DNA from: Corythucha ciliata
Taxonomy: Eukaryota > Arthropoda > Insecta > Hemiptera > Tingidae
Assembly: GCA_038030265.1 (NCBI GenBank)
Contig: CM075942.1
Location: forward strand, 1,116,001 to 1,180,000
Direction: 5' to 3'
Length of the DNA: 64,000 nt
Below are positions 1-10,394 of this stretch, piece by piece (the stretch's first letter is position 1; each line of letters starts with the position of its first letter). Both the position numbers and the translations under genes were made by a program. A model generated the notes under the pieces. That model did not search any database and was not told where the DNA came from. It saw nothing but the letters and a program-made list of their open reading frames with translations.

Positions 1-385
1 AACTAAAGTTCACACAGTTTGACACTTTTCGTTGTATTTCACATTTCCATGTTTGTCATTCGATATTGTCAGTATTATTGATCGAGTACCAGAGCCGTAA
101 CATTCACCCCCCTCCCAACCACGCCGCTCATTCACGTTCATGCCCCTCGAAAATTCTCATTTCTGGGGTACCCAGCACAAATATTTGAAGATATCGAATA
201 AAATAGATTTTGTCCCCAAAGCGTACCTAATGATAACTGTATTTCAATAGAAATTGAATCAGCTCGAAACTCTTCTGGTTAATTTTTCCAACAATTTTTG
301 TTGTGACCACAGATCGTCTCTCAAATCAAAGCAAATTCGACAACATTTTGCGGCCCCAGTCACCTCTGCCATCACAGCCATTTTA
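1..385. other. no gene seen
   Basis: This is unique-looking AT-rich sequence. I see no convincing coding region and no clear repeat; the short open frames use non-ATG starts and have no recognisable motif. Confidence 0.4.
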
Positions 386-393
386 TCCTGCTC

Positions 394-1613
394 TAGGGGT
401 GCGCGCGGGACGGGAAACGAAAAAGTTCCGTCCCGTCTCGCGCGGGACGTCCCGCACGTACCGCGGGACAACTGTTTCGTTGGGATATAGGAAGAAATAT
501 ACAAATTTAAAATGAAATGATCGGATAATTGATGATGCGGATGATTGAAATGGATTTTTCTTCGTCCAGTAAGATGAGGACCAAAATCCAAATTATTCAA
601 AGATCCCCCCCTACCTTGGAATTCCGCCCCAACAGACGCCCCTCCGCTGGATCCCTGTTATGAATATTCCCAATGGGGAACTTGCATGAATCTCAGATTG
701 GGTAGAAAAGCATATCGGTGATTTGACCCGTGAACTGAAGGATAACAACGGAAGTTGCAACCCGATTGGTGCGTTTTAAGATTTTTAAAAAAGGTTCAAA
801 GTTCTTCAGAAGAGGATGGATGGTGCGAGGGGAAATGACGTAAATACTTACTTGTGAAGCATTTGAGGGAACTCTAAAATTGTTTGTTTACAAATAACAT
901 GAAAAATGTCCCCCCATTAAACTCGTCTAACCCTCTCTTCCCCGCATCATCCATTTCAATAAGTAAGTTTTTACGTAATCGAACCCCCACTCACAATTTT
1001 TAAAAATTCCCTTAAAAAACATCCTTGACTTATTTCAAAGTTTAATGTGAGCAATAGACTTGTGGAAGAGCCCTCTTTAAGCAACACCAACTTTTGAAAA
1101 ATGTGCAAGTTCCCCATTGACTAGGTATTAATAATTATCCCTCACTGCTTCACTATAACTACTAAACTATGCAAACTATGCGGGGGCGAGGCGTACCCTG
1201 TTGTCATAGTTTTTCGGCGTGCGGACCAGTCCGTGCGGCAGTTCGCGTTCAGTGTGACAGGGCCTAAAGAGTTACAGAATAAGGGGGCATGTTTTAAAAT
1301 TTCACTAAAATGTTTGCTTCGCCCCTCTCCCCTTAAAAAACATGCTGGGTCCGTCACTGATAAGAGGTATTCGATGTGTTCAAAAAGGAACTTTTGGGGC
1401 AAAAGAAATGAATTTTCTGTTACAGTGATTCAAAGAAGGCAAACGATTCATTTGGTTTTTCTCAATCGTTTCACTTTTTAGTAAAAAACAAAAAGATTTC
1501 CCGCGGGACGACCGCGCGGGAAGACCCGTCCTGCGCGGGAAATTGAGGTTTTGTCCCGCGTCCCGTCCCGAAAACTATTTTCAAGTCCCGTTTCGCGACC
1601 GAGCGCATCCCTA
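394..1613. mobile_element. hAT-type non-autonomous element with 8-bp TSD
   Basis: The ends are inverted: TAGGGGTGCGC at the left and GCGCATCCCTA at the right. The element is flanked by the perfect 8-bp direct repeat TCCTGCTC (386-393 and 1614-1621), the duplication size typical of hAT insertions. Both subterminal zones (about 394-470 and 1500-1600) are crowded with GC-rich words such as CGCGGGACG and GTCCCGCG. Such words may be transposase binding sites; that is inference. No transposase is encoded. A second MITE (671-1119) sits inside it. Confidence 0.88.
671..1119. mobile_element. nested MITE, family also at 49577-50041
   Basis: The element has inverted ends, CAATGGGGAACTTGCA at the left and TGCAAGTTCCCCATTG at the right, and no open frame of note. 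A diverged copy in the opposite orientation lies at 49577-50041, sharing for example the stretch around the words GGATGGTGCGAGG and GTTCTTCAGAAG. I did not find a convincing target duplication. Confidence 0.65.
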
Positions 1614-2033
1614 TCCTGCTCTTATTTGAGTTATAATCGTGAAACATTATTTGTGTGTTCGCAGAGGCTGACAGTTTTCTGTTGTACTTCTATATGCTGA
1701 AGATGACGAGCAGCCGAAACCGGTTCGTTTTTCACGCACATCAGCGTGGGAAGACTGACAACGTAGGCTCCTACGGCTACAACTTTGCATGCATTACCCA
1801 CTAACCCTCGTAGTTTAAGCGATCTTACTAAAAATATCAAATGTTATTTGTTTTTGTTTTTTAAAATCGGTGGTTCTAATTTCATAGGCTACTTTGAAGA
1901 GAAGTGACAACAAAATGATCATCATTGCTGATTTAGATATGAGACGTTTCAGATTTCTTTTCTTCTGTGAATTCAACAATAAATGTTTTACAGCTATATC
2001 AAGATCAGCCTAATTTTGTGCTACTATTCACTA

Positions 2034-2180
2034 GGTCTGTTCCAGCAAGGTGTTTGAAACATCTTCGGAGCAGAGTTGCCATAGGGCCATCCAATAAAAT
2101 GTAATCTATCTGAATTTTATTAACTGATCCCGTGGCAACTCTGCTCCAAACATGTTCCAAACGCCTTGCTGGAACCGACC
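2034..2180. mobile_element. fold-back MITE, GGTCTGTTCCAGC family, copy 1
   Basis: This is a 147-bp imperfect hairpin. It starts GGTCTGTTCCAGCAAGG and ends CCTTGCTGGAACCGACC, with TA on both sides (2032-2033 and 2181-2182). Related copies are at 51921-52063 (complete) and about 32566-32660 (truncated). Confidence 0.8.
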
Positions 2181-2189
2181 TAATATTGT

Positions 2190-2500
2190 TAGATTACCCC
2201 CATCCACGAACGTTCACTGAACGTCGAATACTAACGATAACATGGTTCGCTTCGCGCGAACTCCTAACCTACTTCCGAACGTTTCGTCATAACGTTAGAC
2301 GAACGTTCTATCGCAACGATAAGCGAACGTTAGGTGATGAACGTTCACTGAACGTCGAATACTAACGAAACATGGTTCGCTTCGCGCGAACTCCTAACCT
2401 ACCTCCGAACGTTCGTTTCGTCACTATACCGAACGTTTGAACGATCGAAGTGAACGTTCGGAAAACGTTCAAAGAACGTTTTTGTGCTATCTGGGCATAA
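2190..2500. repeat. GAACGTTC-rich segment with internal direct repeat
   Basis: The palindromic word AACGTT, often GAACGTTC, occurs about ten times in 310 bp. A segment of about 75 bp (near 2208-2283) is repeated directly near 2338-2412. The right edge reads TTGTGCTATCTGGG, which resembles TTGTGCTATTAGGG at the edge of the AACGTT-rich zone near 32570. Probably the end of a DNA transposon or a MITE; the superfamily is unknown. Confidence 0.55.
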
Positions 2501-2514
2501 ACATGTTATATGAG

Positions 2515-2601
2515 TATCGATACTTTTCTTCCGATACTTAGTACTATTCGATACTTCAAATGAGTAAAGTATCGATACTTTATTGGTATTGGTTCAACAC
2601 T
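2515..2601. repeat. AGTATCGATACTT-rich MITE relic
   Basis: Several copies of the palindromic word TATCGATA or AGTATCGATACTT are packed into less than 90 bp, ending in GGTTCAACACTAG. This form is common in small hAT-like MITEs; the assignment is inference and the left end is not defined. Confidence 0.4.
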
Positions 2602-2717
2602 AGATACAGCACGGCCGACTCCCGCTCGTAAAAGGGGGGTCATATGCCATCATTTTGCACACCTTTCGTGACTATGTTCTTCCGGTTAAGTAGGACTGTC
2701 GCCATCTCTCGAACTAA
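2602..2717. repeat. dispersed repeat, inverted copy at 62501-62612
   Basis: This stretch of about 115 bp recurs in reverse complement at 62501-62612. Shared words include CATCATTTTGCACAC and ATGTTCTTCCGGTT. Both copies border other repeats. It is a repeat family of unknown type. Confidence 0.7.
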
Positions 2718-2779
2718 AATAATAGTCCAGGAAGAGGGCAGTCTGGGAGGAAAAAACTTCGGGACTAAGTTTGATGACT

Positions 2780-3090
2780 GATTTTAATGTTTTCAGGTGT
2801 GCTGAATCCGAATTTCAACTTTGCCCAACGATACAACCCTGGCAACATGCCGAAATTTGGTTGCCTTTTAAAATTCAGTGTTATGGTTTTTCACCACGCC
2901 GTCCTGAATCTGAATTTCAACTCCCCGACCTCCTAAAAGAGACGCTACAGTCTAAAGATAGGAGAATCTACAAAAACCCCCGATTTCTGTTATTTTTTCT
3001 ATGTGACGCGCGATCAAAGCCGAAATTGAAATAGTTCACATTAGTTTCCCACGTTTTCAGGTAATCTGAATCTGAAAATCCAATTTCCGG
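2780..3090. repeat. diverged short tandem motif
   Basis: Three related segments carry variants of CTGAATCCGAATTTCAAC (near 2804, 2907 and 3066) followed by a C-rich stretch. Spacing is irregular (about 100 and 160 bp). Probably a decayed tandem repeat; no coding signal. Confidence 0.35.
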
Positions 3091-4504
3091 CCCCCCATGG
3101 TAAACGTCGTATCAAAAAATATTCTACGATACACAAATAACCTCAAATTTCAGCACTTTTTATCGTGCTTTTCTTGTTTGCTATTTTTTAGTACAGTACA
3201 ATTAGGTGAAAAATTGACTAAGCCCAGACACTCAAAAGAGCATGACAATTTTTGGTGCAAATTGTTTGATACCTTTTCCCCAACACAGCATAAAAAACTC
3301 CCAACGATTCTGCCTCGGGTTTGGGAATAGCTGGTGTGTTGTTGTTTTTCTGGAATAATTCTGTAACTATTGGGGTTATCAAAAAATGTACTGTACCTAA
3401 TTTGAAGAGCCCAAAATTTTACACAAGAAACAGTTAAGCGGGGTTTATACTTGTATAAAGTACTGTAATAGGTACCTACATGCCATATTTCAATTGAAAA
3501 GAGAGGCATTCCCCCACAGGTCCAGGTTGTGAAACTATTTCCTTCCGAAAACAACAAGCGAGTAAATTGTGAGAATCCCAACCACTATTGAGGCATCTAT
3601 TGGAACCGAATTTATTCATCATTTTTTGGCACAACCTCTTCTTTTTAGGTATAACTGTAATTGAAATAAGACACTTTTTTCATTGTGGAACGGTCGCATC
3701 AAACAGCACAAATCATCCTTCTCAAGGAATAAGCCTTCTCAAAAGAGGTTGAAAGTTACGTGAAATAGCATGCTTTATATTTTCGCTAAACTATCCATCG
3801 AAAATTTTGTCGAATAAGTTCTTGAAACGAAGGTGCTCAATTTTGCTAGACGTTTTTCAGATGCATGCGTTTACAATCCCTCCCTACTATTTTTTTTAAC
3901 GCATCCCGGATTTCGATGAAATCAGTTTGCCATAGAAAACGTTAGGTACTATACAAATTGCATATTGTTCACTCGGCTTCCACTACGCTATGCGATCGAG
4001 GAAAACAGCTCATGAGAGCTTGAAGTGGGGTTTTCTGTGGTCTTCAAAGTAAGAACAAAATGGTCCTGAAATGCAAACTCCAGCTCGTGCAGTGCCAACA
4101 CCCTACGTGAAATATTCGGAGAATTTTCGCACTGTGGAAGGAGGCGGGTCAGAAAGAGATTGCACCAAACATTTTTCAGTTTTTCCAGCTTCCAAGCTTC
4201 GGTCAATTTTCCGTCAGCTTTTACTTTCCTGCTTCTGTTTCAACCAAATGGCGAAGGGAAGGAAAAAAGTGGTGCGGAAGTTTCTTGTGCAAAACGTACT
4301 GTACTTTTCAAATTTGGTCTGGTACATTTTCGCGTTAAAACAAATGGTTCACTCACTCTTTCAACTCACCCTTTCTCTACAGGTCACTGGTATTCAAATT
4401 ACCATATTTTGTTATCAATGCAGTTCACTAATTTTCAAGTCTGAAAATTGATCTGGTTAATCGTCTGGACATGTTTTCACTGATTTTCGTATTAACACAC
4501 ATCT
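3091..4504. other. no gene seen; AT-rich
   Basis: There are open frames on both strands (for example near 3150-3581 and 4071-4451) but no recognisable domain and no supporting exon structure. The word TACTGTAC recurs near 3190, 3388, 3460 and 4298, which may mark an old word-rich MITE; I cannot define its ends. Confidence 0.35.
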
Positions 4505-4711
4505 TGTTGAACGCCTAATTGTTGAAAATCAAAACAGTCAAAAAAGAACGATTCAGATCTCCGTTTATTAAAAAAGAAATCACGCTACTTAATCAACAGC
4601 AAGACAGTTACTAAAAAAACCAAACACAAAAAAAAAAAACAAAACCCCAAGGGTTCAGAACCTCCCTTTTTAACCTCGTTAGGCTCTCGCGCTTCATTAC
4701 GAATCGCAACA
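4505..4711 (-). repeat. 3' LTR of the BEL/Pao element (predicted)
   Basis: Just beyond the gag-pol stop, the minus strand shows a purine tract GGTGGGAGAA (4712-4721) followed by TGTTGCG, a usual layout for a BEL polypurine tract and LTR start. About 207 bp further the minus strand reads TTCAACA, so the segment begins TGTTG and ends CAACA. It contains AATAAA on the minus strand (4564-4569). With no second LTR to compare, the outer boundary is a prediction. Confidence 0.55.
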
Positions 4712-4805
4712 TTCTCCCACCTAAGTTAAAGGAATCAAACAAAACTTTAACTTACACATCTTATAGCGCAAACAATTAAAAACAAAAGGTATAAAAATCT
4801 TCAAG

Positions 4806-7800
4806 TTAGAGATCCAGCTTCTGGGGTGGTATTACGGGGCGTCCACGCCTCGTTCGTAAAGGTGAAGTGGGGTGATCATCTTCCATTGCCTCCTCGATGT
4901 CGTTACCAGAGTTGGAACTGTTTTTATGACGGGTCGCCATAGAGGCCATCTGGTCAGTTTCGGAAAGAGACGAAACGTCGAGTTCTAGAGGGTACAGACG
5001 TGCAGTTGGTCGAATCATTTCGCCACGAGCTGTTTTGATCTTCGCGACACGAGTTCTGCTGTCCTTGCCAGGAAACGTTTCCATAACACGGGCTAGTGGC
5101 CATAATAGCCTTTTCTGTACGTCATCGCCGACCAAAACGAGTTCTCCATGACGTAGTTCTCGTCCCATCTTGACTTTGTGAGCAGGACGAAGAGTGCCCA
5201 AGTATTCCATGACGAATCTTTTCCAAAATCTCAAACGAAGCTCCTGTCTGTAACGTAGTCGCCGACGTAGCGACTGGGCATCAATAGCGTCAAGGTCAGG
5301 AGTACCAGTTTCTGCGCTCTCCAGCAGGAAACGTGAAGGAGTTAACGCTTCAAGATCATTGACGTCTTCGGACAAGTAAGTCAGCGGTCGACTATTTATA
5401 ACCGCTTCACATTCACATAGGACTGTCCTCATCTCGTCATCAGTCAGGCTCGCTCGCTTGAGTGTCCTTTTTAGCAATTCCTTGACAGACCGCACCATAC
5501 GCTCCCACATCCCTCCCCACCAAGGCGCCGTGGGGGGGCTGAATCTCCAGGTGATCTTCTGCGCCTGTCCGAAACAAGACACCTTGTCCCAATCCAAACC
5601 ACCGAGCAGGTTATATGCGCCCCTGAAGTTGGTTCCGTTGTCACAGAGTACGGTTTGGGGCCGTCCTCTCCTCGCTATAAAACGTCGAAATGCGAGCAAA
5701 AAAGCATCTGTGGAAATGGAGTCGATTAGCTCTAAATGAATAGCACGTACCACGGCGCATGTGTACAGGCAAATCCATGCCTTCTGGCCTCCACGTAAAT
5801 AGATTGGTCCGCACAGGTCGACGCCGACGACCTCGAAAGGTTTGGCGTCTCTGACACGCTCCTTCGGTAGAGATGTCTCCGAGACCTTGGCCGCTCTGGC
5901 AGCGAATCTCCGACAAACGACGCATCGATCGATAACAGCTTTTACTGTCCGGCGTCCTCCCATGACCCAATAACGACTCCTCAAAAGGGACAACAATCCC
6001 TGGGTCCCGACGTGTAAGTTCTTCTCATGTTCCTCGAGGAGGAACCGACGAGCGACGACGTGATTTTTCGGCAAAATTATGGGGTGAACAAATTCCTTTG
6101 TTGCCTCATCCCTCTCGGTGATTCGTGTCTCTAAACGAATGACGCCTTCTTCATCTACGAAAGGATTCACATGGGATAACTGCTCATCTTTGACGCTCGA
6201 AAAACTTTCTCCTTGAACCATCTTCCAAATGAAAATTTCGGCCTGCTCTCCCTCGATCGCTGTGAGTTCACCCATTATTCTTTCCGTAGGCCTTCGGCAA
6301 TTATGCACAAACCGTCGTACCCATCCTACCAGGCGACGGATTTTATTGAACCGGGAAAAATAGCGGTAGTACCAATTGTGATCTGAGCTCACTCCCACCG
6401 TCATCTGGACCACGAGAGATTTTTTCTTTTCTTTGCAGATGTCGGCCTCATTAAATTCTATTTCCGACTTAGGCCAATTTTCAATCGGTCCTTTCATCCA
6501 TGCTGGCCCATCCCACCATCTGGAGGCTTTCAATGCTGAGGGCGTGCATCCACGAGACGGCAAGTCTGCCGGGTTATACTTCCCCGGTATATGCCGCCAG
6601 TCGTCTACATTCGAGATTTGTCGTATTTCGTTGACTCGGTTGCGCACGAAGACGTTCCAGGTTTCCTGACGTCGTAGCCAAGCCAAGACAGTCGATGAGT
6701 CAGTCCAAAAAAATATGCCGTCGATTGTGACGTCCAACGCTTTTGTCGTAACGGCGGCCAAACGAGCTCCGATAGTTGCAGCCAGCAACTCCATACGAGG
6801 TATTGTAACCTTTTGCAGCGGTGCTATCCTGGCTTTTGCTGCCACTAGGTTCACTTGAACGTCACGTTTTCCTTCGACTCGAATGAAAATCGCTGCCGCG
6901 TAAGCCGCTGAGCTAGCGTCGACGAAAATGTGCATGGTGCGTTTGTCACTGGCTGACCCATAGATCCACCTGGGGACCCTAATTTCAAAAATTTCTTCAA
7001 TTTCGGTAAGCCATTTTTCGAAAGCTTGGGCCAAATCGGTTTCAAGACTCTCGTCCCAACGGAGTTTTTTAGACCATGCCTGCTGTAGAAGCAATTTCGG
7101 AGTGAGAAGAGCAGGGCATATGATCCCAATAGGATCAAATATCCGTTGTGCTGCCGAAAGCAACCTCCTTTTTGTCGCTGGTGAGGGTGAAAACCCAAGA
7201 AGTCCAGCTGAACTCACACGCAGAGTGTCATCTCGGCGGTCCCAAACTATTCCAAGAATTTTGCTGTCAACCTGTGGTACGAACTGGTCGTCAATTATTG
7301 TGTGCTCCCACGAACGTAAATCAAAACTTCCTTCCGCTAAAATCTCCGTAGACAGACTTATGAATTCCTTCAATTCGTCTTCAGAGCTCACACTCGCCAA
7401 ACAATTATCGACGTAGAAGGAACGGCGCAAAAGCGAAATCTGGGAGGGGGGCCACTTACTCTTGCCGCTTTTTTCGGCGTGAGCGCAGAACTCAAAATGA
7501 TGATCGAGTGTCGCACCCAGGAGGAACGGACTGCTGCGAACACCAAAAACAACGCGAGCATGGCGATACACGGTCAGCTTTTCACCACCATCAGCTGAGT
7601 CGACTCTGAAAAAACATAAAAAATCCCGATCTGACGGATGCAGGCCAATCTGTAAGAAAGCCCTCTTTATATCAGCGCTCACACCGATGCACCTCTGTCG
7701 AAACCTTGTCAATACATCCGGGATAAGTTCAATTAGGTTTTGACCTTCTTCGAGACAATCATTTAGAGAGGGATGTCTCGGCGACCGAGCTGAGGCGTCA

Positions 7801-10106
7801 AAGACAGGTCGTATTTTCGTCGTACTGTCCTCCTTAAATACGGGTCGATGAGGCAAAAAATGTTTACCCCCCTCTTCCGTGACGCGTTCAATGATGTCGT
7901 CATCGAGCCATTCATCAAAAATAGAGTTATAGGCGTCAAGTTGATTATTTTTCGACAAACGGTCAGCCTTTTTTCTGGTTCGATCTAGGGCGAGGCGATT
8001 GTTCGCGGGAAGTTCTGGGTGGTCTGACTTCCAAGGAAGTCTCACCTCATATCGACCGTCGTTCCTCGAAATTGAGTGGTTGAAAAATGAACGTACTTCT
8101 TTAAGTCGCTCTTCCTTCGCTACCTTTTGGGCCGGGTCTCCAATGCCGATGGTATCGAGCTCCCACAAGGACGCTATCGAGTCATTCTTATTCAGCAGAT
8201 TGAGGGTTAGCATGACAGACGTACCTTTGATAGCGTCAGTTGACACTTTGCCCATCAGGGTCCATCCCAGCGACGTGTGAAGAGCTACGAGACCATTGCT
8301 GAGTTCTTTCCGTTTCCCTGTGAGTATTTTCCCATAGATGTCTGCCCCGATTAAAATATCTATGGGCCCAGAAGACGTGTCATGGATGACTATGTCATTG
8401 TCATAAAGTTCGCGTCGAAAAGCGTCGACCGGAACGGGAGAAACGTCGTGACAAATTGTGTCTTGGCTGAGAGCCTCAAAATTACAGAAAAAAGTTTCAT
8501 TTAAATCGGAAACATGGAGCCTGAACACTTTATGGTTTTGAGTCGTCGTTTCGAGGCCCCCAAACAACGCATGGGCCAGCTGTTCGCGACGTACAACTTC
8601 AAGACCCAGTTCGTCTTCGAGATCTTTTCTCACGTAGGTTCGTTGGGACCCGGAGTCAAGGAGAGCTCTAACCTTTTTCGATCCTTTGTTGCTGTTGACC
8701 ACAAGTACCAGGGTTTGCATACAAACGCTGGTGCTGCAAAATGCTGAAAGCGATTTCTCGACACGCTTTTCGGGTGGCCCGTCGAACTCTCTGGCTGATG
8801 ATTCTTTGGCCACGCCAGGGCACATGACCCTCAGATGCCTTTTCTTGCAAACCGAGCAGGTTATTCTCGCTTTACACCGTGGCCGAAGATGCCCTTCCCT
8901 CAAACAATTCAAGCACAACCCCCTCTCGAAAACGATTTTTCTTCTTTCTTCGAGCGACAAGGCCAACGCTTTAGGGCATTGGTTCGGCGAGTGGCACTCC
9001 GAGCAGAAAATGCACTTAATTTCTTTGGCCTCAGTGTACAGTCCTGCCGCTGTGGGAACCTCTTTTCTCCCTGACCTTTCAGTTTTCTGAGCTCCCTCCG
9101 TCTTTTCTCGAGATCCAAAACCCGTCATGGCCAAGGTTATTCTCTCTTCGTTCTCTACTTCACGCTTTAGAAAATTCATAAGACGGAGTAAACGGTCACG
9201 AGACTCGGACGTCTTTGACTCAGCATCTGACTCACCCAATCTCCGTAGGCTGGTTTCATCCTCGCTTGCGCTCAGTTCGGGTTGGCTTCTTTGCCATGCT
9301 CTCAGGATGTCCTCGGGGAGGCACGACTCGACGAGTGGATAGAGCATGGCCGCGCACGTCTCAGATGGAACGTTGAGAGTCTCGAGAGACCGTAACTGAG
9401 CGATAATTTTGTCGTACAGATTGGAGAGTGGCACCTTTTTTCCTGGGCGGCTATTATTTATGACTAAATTGAGTAGCTCACGTACATACACTTCGATAAG
9501 TATGCTGTCTCGTCCAAATCTCGCTTTCAGAGCTTTGATGGCTCCCTCATAATTAGCTGCGGTAGGAGGGTAACTAGCGACTAAATCTCGCGCCCGTGAT
9601 CCTTCAACTGTGGCTTGCAGAAGGTATTGAAACTTTTCCGCTTCATCGAGGGTCTGGTCGCTATCAATTTTCGAGAACTGGGCCCAGAAAGGGATCCACT
9701 CTTTGACGTCGCCGGAAAACTTCTTTAGCTCCAGTTTGGGGAGGTTCAAATTTCGTTTCGACGATAAACTGCTGCTCGAGTTGGACTGAACGTCGTCCTG
9801 ACAACTCTTTTTCGCGAGATACTTCCGCGCCGATATTTGCAGCAGCTTGAAACGACTCACTACTTCTTCTTCCTCGGCGATTTCACTCGATAACTCATCG
9901 TCCTCCAACTCTTCTTGATTCAAAAGCAGATCAAGTATTTCACTGTCAAGCCGCCTCAACTCTTCATAACTTTCGGTAGCGTGATCCAATCCGGCTTCCA
10001 CGGCCGAACAGTCCGAATCGCCTTGTATTAGTTTCGCGGTCAACTCATTACACAACTTGTTAAAGTTTCGACGGCGTATTGAACGTACCTTTTCGAGTTT
10101 TTCCAT
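4806..10106 (-). CDS. BEL/Pao retrotransposon gag-pol polyprotein
   Basis: A single uninterrupted frame of 1766 codons starts at ATG 10106. In order it shows a gag-like region (about residues 100-260, DUF1759-type); zinc knuckles with Cys and His (about 362-432); an aspartic protease with ALLDSGSQ (about 482, DUF1758-type); reverse transcriptase with active-site FYVDN (about 896); RNase H with FVDASS (about 1060); a zinc-binding motif; and an integrase with VGVDLCGP, LCDNGTNF and WWGGMWERM carrying the D, D and E (about 1425, 1486, 1533). This order and these motifs are typical of BEL/Pao. The product would make particles, copy the RNA and integrate the DNA. An intact frame of 5.3 kb suggests a recent copy, but the 5' LTR is missing: the sequence upstream passes within about 50 bp into the arm of the fold-back element. 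YVDN instead of YVDD is seen in some family members. Confidence 0.95.
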   Translation of the reverse strand: MEKLEKVRSIRRRNFNKLCNELTAKLIQGDSDCSAVEAGLDHATESYEELRRLDSEILDLLLNQEELEDDELSSEIAEEEEVVSRFKLLQISARKYLAKKSCQDDVQSNSSSSLSSKRNLNLPKLELKKFSGDVKEWIPFWAQFSKIDSDQTLDEAEKFQYLLQATVEGSRARDLVASYPPTAANYEGAIKALKARFGRDSILIEVYVRELLNLVINNSRPGKKVPLSNLYDKIIAQLRSLETLNVPSETCAAMLYPLVESCLPEDILRAWQRSQPELSASEDETSLRRLGESDAESKTSESRDRLLRLMNFLKREVENEERITLAMTGFGSREKTEGAQKTERSGRKEVPTAAGLYTEAKEIKCIFCSECHSPNQCPKALALSLEERRKIVFERGLCLNCLREGHLRPRCKARITCSVCKKRHLRVMCPGVAKESSAREFDGPPEKRVEKSLSAFCSTSVCMQTLVLVVNSNKGSKKVRALLDSGSQRTYVRKDLEDELGLEVVRREQLAHALFGGLETTTQNHKVFRLHVSDLNETFFCNFEALSQDTICHDVSPVPVDAFRRELYDNDIVIHDTSSGPIDILIGADIYGKILTGKRKELSNGLVALHTSLGWTLMGKVSTDAIKGTSVMLTLNLLNKNDSIASLWELDTIGIGDPAQKVAKEERLKEVRSFFNHSISRNDGRYEVRLPWKSDHPELPANNRLALDRTRKKADRLSKNNQLDAYNSIFDEWLDDDIIERVTEEGGKHFLPHRPVFKEDSTTKIRPVFDASARSPRHPSLNDCLEEGQNLIELIPDVLTRFRQRCIGVSADIKRAFLQIGLHPSDRDFLCFFRVDSADGGEKLTVYRHARVVFGVRSSPFLLGATLDHHFEFCAHAEKSGKSKWPPSQISLLRRSFYVDNCLASVSSEDELKEFISLSTEILAEGSFDLRSWEHTIIDDQFVPQVDSKILGIVWDRRDDTLRVSSAGLLGFSPSPATKRRLLSAAQRIFDPIGIICPALLTPKLLLQQAWSKKLRWDESLETDLAQAFEKWLTEIEEIFEIRVPRWIYGSASDKRTMHIFVDASSAAYAAAIFIRVEGKRDVQVNLVAAKARIAPLQKVTIPRMELLAATIGARLAAVTTKALDVTIDGIFFWTDSSTVLAWLRRQETWNVFVRNRVNEIRQISNVDDWRHIPGKYNPADLPSRGCTPSALKASRWWDGPAWMKGPIENWPKSEIEFNEADICKEKKKSLVVQMTVGVSSDHNWYYRYFSRFNKIRRLVGWVRRFVHNCRRPTERIMGELTAIEGEQAEIFIWKMVQGESFSSVKDEQLSHVNPFVDEEGVIRLETRITERDEATKEFVHPIILPKNHVVARRFLLEEHEKNLHVGTQGLLSLLRSRYWVMGGRRTVKAVIDRCVVCRRFAARAAKVSETSLPKERVRDAKPFEVVGVDLCGPIYLRGGQKAWICLYTCAVVRAIHLELIDSISTDAFLLAFRRFIARRGRPQTVLCDNGTNFRGAYNLLGGLDWDKVSCFGQAQKITWRFSPPTAPWWGGMWERMVRSVKELLKRTLKRASLTDDEMRTVLCECEAVINSRPLTYLSEDVNDLEALTPSRFLLESAETGTPDLDAIDAQSLRRRLRYRQELRLRFWKRFVMEYLGTLRPAHKVKMGRELRHGELVLVGDDVQKRLLWPLARVMETFPGKDSRTRVAKIKTARGEMIRPTARLYPLELDVSSLSETDQMASMATRHKNSSNSGNDIEEAMEDDHPTSPLRTRRGRPVIPPQKLDL

Positions 10107-10152
10107 TTTAAGGAGCCGCGATTACTAACACACAGAATAAAGACGAAAGTGA
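10107..10152 (-). other. leader of the BEL/Pao element
   Basis: This short stretch lies between the gag-pol ATG and the outer end of the fold-back arm. I see neither a clear tRNA primer-binding site nor an LTR end in it. The rest of the 5' end is either deleted or displaced by the neighbouring insertion. Confidence 0.45.
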
Positions 10153-10394
10153 AGCTAGCAGCCAAAACTAGCAGCCAAAAAATATATCGATTGTGCGCCA
10201 TTTCGATATAATCGATTATACCGATTATTGGGGATGTACGTCTAGGGGCAGCCAAGGAAGATAATAACAAACTCACAACAACTGGTTCATGTACTTCGCT
10301 ACGTGATTATCATTACTTCAGTGTGTCTAAGAAGGCCTACAATTCATTCCATGATGGGTACACCTCAATTGATCAGAAAAACGTATTTTGACCA
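10153..10394 (+). repeat. outer cap of the left arm
   Basis: This segment is the reverse complement of 27466-27702, with one visible difference (CTTCGCTACG against CTTCGCGACG). It opens with two copies of TAGCAGCCAAAA and contains AT-rich palindromes such as ATAATCGATTAT. It abuts the leader of the BEL element. Confidence 0.88.

Noticed and set aside
3150..3581. 143-codon minus-strand frame as a gene
   Set aside because: Non-ATG start, no recognisable domain, no splice partners and biased composition.
5458..9342. Several plus-strand and other-frame open frames across the BEL element
   Set aside because: They are shadows of the minus-strand gag-pol gene and have no motifs of their own.
10040..10276. 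Open frame with a hydrophobic stretch in the left cap, mirrored at 27582 in the right cap
   Set aside because: It is simply the inverted repeat read through; the right copy runs into N and the frame starts with a non-ATG codon. No independent sign of a membrane protein gene.
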